DNA from: Candidatus Omnitrophota bacterium
GTDB taxonomy: Bacteria > Omnitrophota > Gorgyraeia > 2-01-FULL-45-10
Assembly (NCBI GenBank): GCA_003142795.1
Contig: PLNN01000046.1
Location: 23,525 to 63,839, forward strand
Reading direction: 5' to 3'
DNA length: 40,315 nt
The notes beneath the pieces were generated by a model that saw only the letters and a program-made list of their open reading frames with translations, was not told the DNA's origin and made no database searches. Of this stretch, positions 16,617-26,000 are shown one piece after another. Made by a program: the position numbers and the translations under genes. The stretch's first letter is position 1. Every line of letters begins with the position of its first letter.

Positions 16617-17083
16617 CTTTCCTTGAACGATATCGTAACGGAAAACGGCAGCTCTCCGGCCGACAGCGTCTTCGGGAAGGGCGGGAACGGCGAGGATCCT
16701 TTCAGGCTTGAAAGCACAACATCGAGAAGTTTTTTATCGGCAGTCGAAATTTTCCGGTCGATCGAGAATTCCAATAATTTTCCGTCGCACCTTATAATGA
16801 AGGAACAATTGACGTCCCCCTCATTGTAATAGCGGCTGTAGTTATTCCTGATTTTTTGTTTTATCCGCTCCCGGACGGCCTCGGAATATGTGACGTAATC
16901 TTTGCCATTGCGATCGCATACCATCTGATAGCATTTAATATCGTTATTTACTGTAAAATAATCCTGCCCCGGCTTCTCGATATTCGTAGCTATTTGGGCA
17001 AAAGCATCCTGCGGGGCCAGCCAATTTAAGGCTCCCCACACAATAAAAAATATCACCCTGACACCGGTTCCGTTTTTTCTCAT
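16613..17083 (-). CDS. Periplasmic TonB/TolA C-terminal-like protein
   Basis: 156 residues from the ATG at 17083, which follows the exbD stop by one base and has AGG five bases upstream; the longer frame to 17116 overlaps exbD. Residues 1-30 form a signal peptide or anchor ending AFA. The mature part has a TonB-C-like pattern: CSFIIRCDGKLLEFSID, then a helix KKLLDVVLSSL, then PFPPFPKTL and PFSVTISF. It lacks the long proline-rich linker of classical TonB. Three cysteines are present in the mature region. It very likely completes an ExbB-ExbD energised complex, as TonB or TolA does. Confidence 0.7.
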   Translation of the reverse strand: MRKNGTGVRVIFFIVWGALNWLAPQDAFAQIATNIEKPGQDYFTVNNDIKCYQMVCDRNGKDYVTYSEAVRERIKQKIRNNYSRYYNEGDVNCSFIIRCDGKLLEFSIDRKISTADKKLLDVVLSSLKGSSPFPPFPKTLSAGELPFSVTISFKER

Positions 17084-17084
17084 A

Positions 17085-17504
17085 TTACCTGCTTGCCGAA
17101 TCTGTCTTTGCCGCAAGGCTAAGGTTATGTATCCCCAGCCCTTTCATGGTATCGAGCACGCCTACGATATCCTTGAAGCGCGCCAGCCTGTCCGAAAATA
17201 GGATGACTTTGAGGTCGGGATTAGTCTTATAGACCAGCCTGACCTTCTCTTTCAGCTCTTCTCTTGTTACCGGCGCTCCGTCAAGATAGATGAGGCTCTT
17301 GTCGGTTACGGTCACGCTTATCTCGTCTTTACTGTCCGAGGCTTCGGCGTTCCCGGCATGAGGAAGGTTCACCTTGATGCTCGTTTTAAGCAGCAAGGGC
17401 GTTGTTATCATGAATATTACCAGAAGGACCAGGATCACATCCGTGAACGGAGTTATATTTATCTCCGCTATGGGCCTTTTTCTTCCCTTGAGCCTCTGGT
17501 TCAT
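17085..17504 (-). CDS. exbD: ExbD/TolR-family biopolymer transport protein
   Basis: 139 residues from the ATG at 17504, overlapping the exbB stop as ATGA. One N-terminal helix follows the conserved start IAEINITPFTDVILVLLVIF, in which D22 is the proton-translocating aspartate of the ExbD/TolR family. The periplasmic domain (~45-135) has the expected pattern ISVTVTDKSLIYLDG and VILFSDRLARFKDIVGVLD. It works with the ExbB partner upstream to use proton motive force on the TonB-like product downstream. Confidence 0.9.
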   Translation of the reverse strand: MNQRLKGRKRPIAEINITPFTDVILVLLVIFMITTPLLLKTSIKVNLPHAGNAEASDSKDEISVTVTDKSLIYLDGAPVTREELKEKVRLVYKTNPDLKVILFSDRLARFKDIVGVLDTMKGLGIHNLSLAAKTDSASR

Positions 17505-18118
17505 TTTGCTTTCGCCTTCACCAGGTCCATCGTTTCGGACGCGCACAATTCCATATCGGTGATAAAATTATCTATCCTCTTGATGAAATAATTATATGCG
17601 ACAACCGCCGGGACGGCCACGCATAAGCCGGCGGCCGTGCAGACCAGGGATTCGGCTATTCCGTTAATCACGACATTTATCCCGCCCGTACCGCTTGCGG
17701 CAATATCGTTAAAGGCCTTTATTATGCCGAGGACTGTCCCGAATAAGCCTATATAGACCGCGATGCTTCCTATAGTGCCGACGATCGCAGTATGTTGTTC
17801 GAGAAGGTTCGTCTCTATGACGATCGCGCGCTCCATGTTGTTCGATATCTCTTTTTCGCTATGATCGGCAAAGCTTACGCCCGAATGGACGACTTCGGAA
17901 AAAGGCGTATTGGCGTTCTTACATATCTTCAGGGCGTGTTCGACGCTGCCTTTCTTGAGCTCTTTCCTTATATTTACCATAAGGTCGCTGCGTTTTACTC
18001 TTGATCTCGCCCAGTAATATATGCATCTATCCAATATGACCGCGAGCGATAAGATGGAGCAGCCCGCCAGGACAACGATCGTGAACCCGCCTGCCGTCAA
18101 TAACCGGACTAGTGTCAT
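17501..18118 (-). CDS. exbB: ExbB/TolQ/MotA-family proton channel
   Basis: 205 residues with three membrane helices (~9-29, ~108-135, ~150-175). The last two carry the family block GSIAVYIGLFGTVLGIIKAF and GINVVINGIAESLVCTAAGL. The cytoplasmic loop between helices 1 and 2 is of normal length. The start has AAGG seven bases upstream and its own promoter. It is the first gene of a five-gene operon with exbD, tonB-like, HAD phosphatase and aminotransferase genes. TolQ is an alternative name, but no pal or tolB is nearby. Confidence 0.9.
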   Translation of the reverse strand: MTLVRLLTAGGFTIVVLAGCSILSLAVILDRCIYYWARSRVKRSDLMVNIRKELKKGSVEHALKICKNANTPFSEVVHSGVSFADHSEKEISNNMERAIVIETNLLEQHTAIVGTIGSIAVYIGLFGTVLGIIKAFNDIAASGTGGINVVINGIAESLVCTAAGLCVAVPAVVAYNYFIKRIDNFITDMELCASETMDLVKAKAK

Positions 18119-18145
18119 GTTAAAGCCTTTTTGCTGTAACTCGTT

Positions 18146-18174
18146 ATTTTATCTTAAACCGCGTCAGACCGCAA
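18146..18174 (-). promoter_or_regulatory. Promoter of the exbB operon
   Basis: Minus strand TTGCGG (18174-18169), 17-base spacer, TAAAAT (18151-18146). The -35 box lies two bases past the malQ stop, and no terminator separates malQ from it. Confidence 0.65.
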
Positions 18175-18175
18175 G

Positions 18176-19984
18176 CTAAAAGCGGGCGGCCTTTATCATG
18201 GACTTTATTTTATTGGAAACTTTATGCTTCGACAATTCCTCAAGCGAAAGCGGCATGACGAGCGACCAATTCGCCTTGCTTATAGTGCCCGGGCGATTGA
18301 TCCTGTGCTGGTATGTATCGCCTTTCCATATATCCGCGAGGTAAAAATAATCTATCAGGGTATTAATACAGAATATCGATCCGGTTTTAAGCGTGAAGCT
18401 GAAGACTGCAGTAACTATATCCTCATCCGAGGTCTCTCTCATCGGGCCTTTAAGCAACAGGCTTTCCCAGAGTTTTTCTTTTTCACGATACGAATTCTCA
18501 TACATTTCGATAAAATCTTTCAGCTCTTCTTCCCTCTTGCCGAGGACCGATACGAGAACATCGACCGAATCGATCTCCTCAAGCCATCTCAACCTCCCGT
18601 GTTTTGACCTGGAAGGGTCGAATAATCTTTGGATCACATTCCGATAATTTATGCCGCGATCAACGCATTTACGTATAAAGAGCGCTCCATCGACCGTCCC
18701 TGCCTCGTACTCCCACCACGCCGGCCAATTTGTCGTATCGTGCGTGGAAAGCATGGAAACGGATAAGGTCCGGTATTTGTCCGGCCCCAGGAAATCATGC
18801 AACACCTTCCAGTCCTTTGTCCAGCGCTGGACGTCATTGCCGGGTATCCCGAATTCCTTCAGCGTCTCCGGGCACGCCCTGGGAATGACGCCGAGATCTT
18901 CAGCCGATAAAAGCATGCCGGTAGACCCATTCATAACTTCCAGGATACGGCGGCCATGCTCTTTCCATACCGATTCATCCTTAGGATCGAAGGATCCGTT
19001 CAGGCCCTCGTTCTCAGGAGCATCGCTTTCCAGAATGCTCCATATCCGGAATAGGCCTACCACGTGGTCCACCCGCAAAATATCGTAAAAGTTTTCGGCA
19101 AATTTAAGCTTTGCTTTTAAATATCTGAAATTATCTTCTGCTATATTATCCCATTCGTAGGTGGGTGTGCCCCATCTCTGCCCTTTGGCGCAATACATAT
19201 CCGGAGGCGCGCCCGCGGCGAATTCCAGCCTGAAAAACTCCGGGTGAGCCCACACGTCCGCGCTGTCCCTGGATATGAGTATGGGGAGGTCGCCGCATAT
19301 TTTAACGCCTTTCGATCCGGCATATCGTTTTGCCTCTTTGAACTGTAAATATGCCGTCCATTGCGCCCACTTTTCGAAATCGATCTCCTCGGAATGCTCT
19401 TTTTGAAAATTTTTCAGCGCTGCGGGGTCGCGATCTTTATAAACCGCCTCCCACTCATACCACGGCCTTCCCCCATGGAAATATTTAAGGACCTTAAAAA
19501 TGGCAAAATCGTCTATCCAGTAACTGTTCTCTTTTATGAATTTTTTGAACCCATCCTGGTCCTGGTTTTTCTTATACACGCAGAGATCCTGCAAAACGCG
19601 GTTCTTGGCTTCCCTTATTCCGTAATCAAGGTGCGACTTTCCGGGATGGAATTTTTTCTTTAAATAAGCCATATCGCTTTTAAAGGATTTAACGCCTTCG
19701 CCTGCAAGCGCGGTCAAGGATATATATGCCGGCTCAAGGGCAAAAGAACTTATAGCGTCATAGGGACAGAACGTTACGCCAACCTCATTCATGGGCAACA
19801 ACTGGAGAACGGAGTTGCAGGTCTTTTCGCACCAGTCTATAAGCAATTTCAAGTCATTAAAATCGCCTATGCCGGAGCTACTTTTGGAATGGACAGAAAA
19901 TAGCGGCACCAACACGCCTGCGCGAGGCCGCGTGCCTATTTTTTTCCATTTATCTTTCGAAAGCGTCTTATACAACTCTTCCAT
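18176..19984 (-). CDS. malQ: 4-alpha-glucanotransferase (amylomaltase, GH77)
   Basis: 602 residues, longer than the usual ~500. It transfers alpha-1,4-glucan chains in maltodextrin and glycogen metabolism in the cytoplasm. GH77 motifs seen are RVDHVVGLFRIW with D306 (nucleophile candidate), SAEDLG with E362 (acid/base) and STHDTTNW with D416 (transition-state stabiliser). The N-terminus has GVLVPLFSVHSKSSSGIGDF, typical of the family. The extra length is spread through loops and the C-terminus (FTLKTGSIFCINTLIDYF onward). It stands alone, with a promoter of its own and no other glucan genes beside it. Confidence 0.95.
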   Translation of the reverse strand: MEELYKTLSKDKWKKIGTRPRAGVLVPLFSVHSKSSSGIGDFNDLKLLIDWCEKTCNSVLQLLPMNEVGVTFCPYDAISSFALEPAYISLTALAGEGVKSFKSDMAYLKKKFHPGKSHLDYGIREAKNRVLQDLCVYKKNQDQDGFKKFIKENSYWIDDFAIFKVLKYFHGGRPWYEWEAVYKDRDPAALKNFQKEHSEEIDFEKWAQWTAYLQFKEAKRYAGSKGVKICGDLPILISRDSADVWAHPEFFRLEFAAGAPPDMYCAKGQRWGTPTYEWDNIAEDNFRYLKAKLKFAENFYDILRVDHVVGLFRIWSILESDAPENEGLNGSFDPKDESVWKEHGRRILEVMNGSTGMLLSAEDLGVIPRACPETLKEFGIPGNDVQRWTKDWKVLHDFLGPDKYRTLSVSMLSTHDTTNWPAWWEYEAGTVDGALFIRKCVDRGINYRNVIQRLFDPSRSKHGRLRWLEEIDSVDVLVSVLGKREEELKDFIEMYENSYREKEKLWESLLLKGPMRETSDEDIVTAVFSFTLKTGSIFCINTLIDYFYLADIWKGDTYQHRINRPGTISKANWSLVMPLSLEELSKHKVSNKIKSMIKAARF

Positions 19985-19994
19985 ATTGTTATAT

Positions 19995-20021
19995 ATTATA
20001 TAAATATTACGTTAAAATCAA
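19995..20021 (-). promoter_or_regulatory. Probable malQ promoter
   Basis: Minus strand TATAAT (20000-19995) is clear and ends ten bases before the ATG. The -35 is less certain: TTGATT (20021-20016) gives a short 15-base spacer. No ribosome binding site is visible. Confidence 0.45.
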
Positions 20022-20055
20022 TAGAATTATCAAGGCATGTTTTCATGAAGAAAAA

Positions 20056-23000
20056 TTATGCGGCTTGTTCAAGTTGTTTAATCGATAATTCATAATATTC
20101 GCGTAATTTTTCGGCGGGGATCCTCTTGATGACAGGAAGGATTATGACCCTATTCTCCTGCAATATCTTTTCCGGAGTTATTTCCTGGCCTGTTAATTCT
20201 TTATACTGGTCTTGAATAAAAGATATGAGAGCGCCGCATTTATCGAGCTCATCTTGTCCTGGTTTTAGTGGAATATTAGAAGTGGCAAATGCTATGTTTG
20301 CAATTTCTACTATTCTCAATATAGAATCCTTTTCCAGCTCATCGGCATCTATATTGATATTGCCCTTGCCAATAACAGCACCGGTTTGTCTATTATAGCA
20401 TTCAACGGAAATAAGAGACTGAGTTTTGCCTTTTGTGCTTGAAGACGGTTTCAAGTCAACTCTGTCTTTTCCGCCCAGCCGCATCCTCAATAGATCAGCA
20501 TATGCATCGAGCAATATTTTTAAAGTACCCGGTTCTATGCCGGACTTTATTTCATAATCTTTCAATCGATCCGCGTCGTATCTTATGGTATAGCATCTCT
20601 CTAAATCGCCTGCGGCGGCAGGAGCAGTGACTTCCGATAAATATTTAGCTTTTTCTATTCCGGCAGCGGCCCTGACAAGTTCGGCCACAAAATCCATGTC
20701 TTTTTTATCAGCTATATCATATCGTTGCAATGGTTCCTCTTTTATTCCGACCTTATATTGCACATTGCTGACAGCGGAAAGAAGAAGTTTTGTGCGAGCC
20801 TTATCCGGGACGATAAAAGCGCCGGAAAATTTATAACGCGGGCTGGTTTTAGCATTATACTTTTCTACTCTTATGAGCACGCCTAAATACCGCAATATTT
20901 GAGCTTCCTTGTAAACAGCGCTTCTTTTTATGTTATCGTCTGAAATTCTGTATGAAAGAATATCTTTTATAGTCACTCCTTCCTCGCTGCACATTTTATC
21001 CAAAAGCTCCTGATGGCGCTGTGCCGTTTCAATGAATTTCGCGGGGTTTCCCTTTGTCGTCTTTGAAGCCAGGATACTATCTACTGTATGAATAAAGTCC
21101 GTGTTCCTTCGCCTCAGCCACTGCGCAATATGCTTACGTTTTCTGAATGTATCGAATTTTTGGATTAACAACTTTATCGCTTCCTCGCTATAGTTATCCT
21201 TATAACTCTGTATCTCGCCGATTATCATAGTCAATAGTTCGTTAATCTCCTGTTCCAGCCGATTGAATCTCTCTTCTGACTTCCTGTCATGCACTCCCGT
21301 CTCATACATAGAGATCTTCTGCGTTACAGAACTTAGGTGCCTGGTGATCCTTTTATATGCCCTCCCCTGCTTCGAGGCAACGCTTATAACCACTCTATTT
21401 TCATCACCATAACGCACTTCACCGATCACCGAGCCCTCGTATGGTATGATCTTAAATTTACCCTCGGAGCGCCGCAGGGCTTCTACTTTTTCACCGTCTA
21501 AGACAGGACGTTCTCTGGTGAGCAGAAAATCTTCATCATTAAGCTTTGACGCTACTACCTTATCCGGATTTTTATTCGCGACGAGATAAGTAAATTTCCC
21601 CTTGGCTTCCCTGGCAATATCGTTTGCAAACTCTTTACCGTATTCCCGTACGAGGTCCCTGTAGGTCTTGGAATCGAGCATTGACTCCAGCTGGGCCCCT
21701 TCCCCGACCCTTAAGTCAAAACCTGCTTCCTGCAGCGCTTCATAAAATCTGTGCGGGATTATATTGGTACTGGGAAGGATAAGGATAAACGTGCCTCTAT
21801 CTTTCAGCATCCTGTAAATATTCCGTATAAGTAATGCCGGGTGCGTCACATAACGAAAAGCATAAGATAAATTTATAATATCGTAAGAATCGGGCGGCAT
21901 CTGAGATAAAGCTTCAAAGCTTCCTAAAAGCTGAGCGTCCGGTCTGGTAACACCTAACTTAAGCATGTTAGGACTTAAATCGTAGTCGGTAATATCTAAG
22001 ACCAGATTTCGGCTTTTTAACTCCTGTTCCTTCCGTTGGTAAGCTCTGTATAATGTCGAAGGGCCCGACGCAAGGTCCAGAGCTCTTTTCGGCCCGGCGC
22101 TCTTAAGCTCGGGGTATGCGTCGCTCGCTAGATGGTCCAGGCTTGCCATATTGGCAAAGAATGAGCCTTTATGTTCCAGTATCTCCAGATAGACCAGTGA
22201 TATCTCTTCCCACAGCTCTGACAGCCGGGCCGGATCCTTAATACTCAGTATCTGACCTATCTTAAGGCGGAATTGCTGTAATAGCGTAAGTTCATATTCA
22301 TCAAAGGCAACAGGGCTTATCGTCCCCTCTTCAATGGCCTCAACGATAGTCAGGTCGCTTTCAATAAATGCCGATAGGATCTCAGGACTCAGATTACCGT
22401 TTACTATCATTTCCGAAAGTATATTCTTTCTTTTAAGTACCCGCCTCTTCAGTTCATCTATAGAAATAGGAAGCGCTAATTCGAGCGTAATTATCTCAAG
22501 CTCTTTGCCTGGATAGTTTCTTTCGGAGTCCAGTCTGTGCGCACGGTCTATCGCCTGATTAAATGCGGACGGTTTCCACGGATAATTCAACCAAATTATG
22601 CAATCGGCCCGCGTAAGCTCTATCGATAGCCCTGCGGTTGCCGTCGTCGCTATCAGGATCTTTGCTTCACCGCTCTGAAAGCGCGCGATCTCGCGATTGC
22701 GCACAGACATCTTCTTTACCGTACCATTTATCGATACTATGGTAGCCTCTCCGTATATGGGCTCCAATATCCTGCGCGTGCGTTCGGCCGCTGTCCTATA
22801 GTCCGTAAATATTACGACTGACTTCCCCTGGCTTATTCTTTCGGCAACAAGTTTCTTTAGAGCGTCGTACTTTATAGAATCGCATTGTTCGCCGAAAATC
22901 CCCGGATCTATAGCCAACTGTTGAAGCCGTAAAATTTGAGTAGTCCTTGCTTCAGCTACTTCTGCATCCTCTTCATCGTCCGCAGGCGGAAGCTGCATGA

Positions 23001-26000
23001 TATGTTCTCTTTCAAAGGAAGCCGGGTTTTGAAGCACCAGTTCATAAAGGTCAAGCTGTCTTCGGTAATTGCCGGGGAGACTAACCGCCTTCTTTCCGTC
23101 CTCATTCATTGAACCTGTGAGGGGATTCAGTTTTATATTCACAAATTTTTTATTCGGTAATCCTCTCACTACGTCATCCTTCAGACGGCGTATCATATGT
23201 TCGGCCAGATATCCATGTAACTGCGAGATCCTGGAGAGGTTGGAACTGCGGAATAATGACGAGAATTGTCGTAGATCTATCGACTCCAGCAGCTTTTCTG
23301 CATCGCCCGTTCCGCCACGAGCGAGATATTGGAGAATGGGAAAGAGGTCCTGAGGCCTGTTTTCCAAGGGGGTTCCGGTAATGGCTATCTTATATTTGGC
23401 TTGAAAAGTGGTGCCTTCCTCTTCTATCCCTAATATGGCTTTTGATGTCGCAGTGTTTGTATTCTTCAGAAGATGAGCTTCATCTAAAGCGATAAAACCG
23501 AATTCTGAGATATTCTTCTTTTGATTTTGACGATAGCGTTCAAAACGCCGCACCGCTTCATAGTTCATGAGGATGATTCTTTTCCTGCCGTCAGCCGGCG
23601 GAGCCCTTGACCCAAAAAGATATTCATATCTTTTGCGTGAATTTTTAATTGTTGTAATAGAAATACGTCTGTCATTTGAAAGTTCGGGCAGAGCATCTAC
23701 GTTTGCAAGGATGACCAGATCAATGCCTGTATCTGTGTGCTTGGCCAGATCGTCCATCCAGCGATTGAGTGCTACACGCGGAGCCAAAACGAGCATTTCT
23801 TTCTCGCCTGAAGCTAAAAACGCGGAGATCGTCTCGAGCGTCTTGCCCATTCCCATTTCATCGGCAATGAGCATCTTTTTGTTCTTTAAAATTTTCGGTA
23901 TTGCAATGAGTTGATAGAGGTTGAGATTCGTTGCCGCTTTCAGACCGTTCTTGTGAAGCTCGTCCTGCATATCCATTGCCGCAAGGATCTCTTCTACTAT
24001 CTGATTTAAAGCCGCCTTCACTATTTCTTCTCTCTCGGACTTGAGTAGTTCCCATATCGCTTTTGCCGCCTCTTGGCCCACATCCCGACCCGGCTGTGGA
24101 CTATAGTATTTTTTAAAAAAATAACGTTCTTCTAATTTCTTAACAAAATTTATCGCTTGCGTTCGCGCCAGATTAGCCATACCGCGGTTTATCAGCTCCC
24201 TATTTTCAAGATCATCAAGACGGCTGTTGATATTTTTCGCCAGGGCTGATATCTCTTCCGGCAAAAGACCTTTTTCAAAGACCAGCGGTCCTCCGAATTC
24301 CGACTTTGGTTCTTCAGCCTGAGCCAGCGCCTCTACACGCGTTTCTCCGTTCTGTACATTTTCGTCAATAAGCGCTAATATGTGTTCATCTATCAATCTC
24401 TCAATAAGCCTTTTGTCATACCTGCCTTCAAGCTGGGAACCGATCATGCCCCATAATATATTTTTTATATCAAGACTGTAGCGGCTGGCTAAAAATACGA
24501 ATGTGTCTTTGCCGAAAGAATCAACTATATCCTTGAGTTTCGATCTGACTACTGCATCTAAAGGTAAATGCTCTCCGGAAATGTCGCTCCTCAGTTTTAA
24601 ATTGCAGAGCTTAGACATTTTCGCTTTATCATGCTCCTTGAACGCCCATATTATATTAGTACTTATTTTTCTCTTGAAGAACGTTACTTTATCATCGCCT
24701 TCGCCCCTAATCAATTCGCCTTGCTGGCAGGAACTGGCTACCGGTAATTTAAGCTCACTCCTGATCATCCACCTGATATAATGGATGTCGCCTATAAAAT
24801 GTTTCGACATGCCGTTTTTTGTACACGCTATTTCATCTTGATCTAGTTCGGGTATTATTTCTAATCTTAGCGTTAAGCCGCACTCATCCTTAATCTTTCC
24901 CTTATCGCTTTCTTTGAATGCCCAGGCCATGTTGTTACCGACTAATCTTTTATAGAATGTTACTTTTTTATACCCTTCCCCCCTGACTATCTCATTCTGT
25001 TGGCAAGATTTGGCTTCCGGCAGGCCAAATTTAGTTTTGATAAGATTAAGAATACCTGTTGAATCTCCAATAAAGTGCTTTGCGATACTTTTTAGAGAAC
25101 AAGTTATCTCGTCCGGGCTTAATTCAGGGATCAATCCTTTTATTGTTAAATTACATGCATCCACAACTTTTATCTTGTCGCTCTTCTTAAACGCCCAGAC
25201 TGTGTAAAAACCATCTAATCTTTTATAGAATGTTATTTTTTTATCCCCTTCGCCCCTGACTATCTCATCCTGCTGATAAGACTTGGCCTGTGGTAAATTA
25301 AATTCGGCTTTTATGCGATTAACAATATTGCCGGAATGACCGAGAAAGTACTTTCCGACTCTTTTCCAAGAACAGGCTATTTCATTAGAACCCAGCCTGG
25401 GGGTAGTCTCTAGCTTTAGCGTTAAGCCGCACTCATCCCTGATTTTTCCCTTATCGCTCTCTTTGAATGCCCAGATCGTATTGGTGCCAAATGTTCTTTT
25501 AAAAAATATTACTTTTTTATCCCCTTTGCCGCCGCTTATCTCGTCCTCTTGGCAATAATCAGCTTCCGGTAAATTGAATTTAGTTTTTATCTCACTGGTA
25601 ATATCTATTGAGTTTCCAATAAAATATCTTCTAATACTCTGCCCGGAACACGCTATTTCGCCTGAACCCAGCTTGGGAACCGTTCCTGCTCTAAGTGTCA
25701 ATTTGCATATGCTTACGATCTTTTCCTTGTCGCTCTCTTTGAATGCCCAAAGTACGCCAACATGGATCGTTCTTTTATAAAATGTTACTTTTTGGCTCCC
25801 CTCGCCCCTGACTAGTTTTTCATGTTGATAAGATTCAGGATCGGGTAAATTGAACTTGGATTTGATTATACTGTTAATATCCGTCTCCTTTCCCACAAAA
25901 TATTTCGCAAGTCCTCGCTTGGAACATGTTATTTCATCAGGACTTAATCTGGGTATCGCTTCTGCCTTTAACTTCATACCATATATTTCCCCGATTTTTG

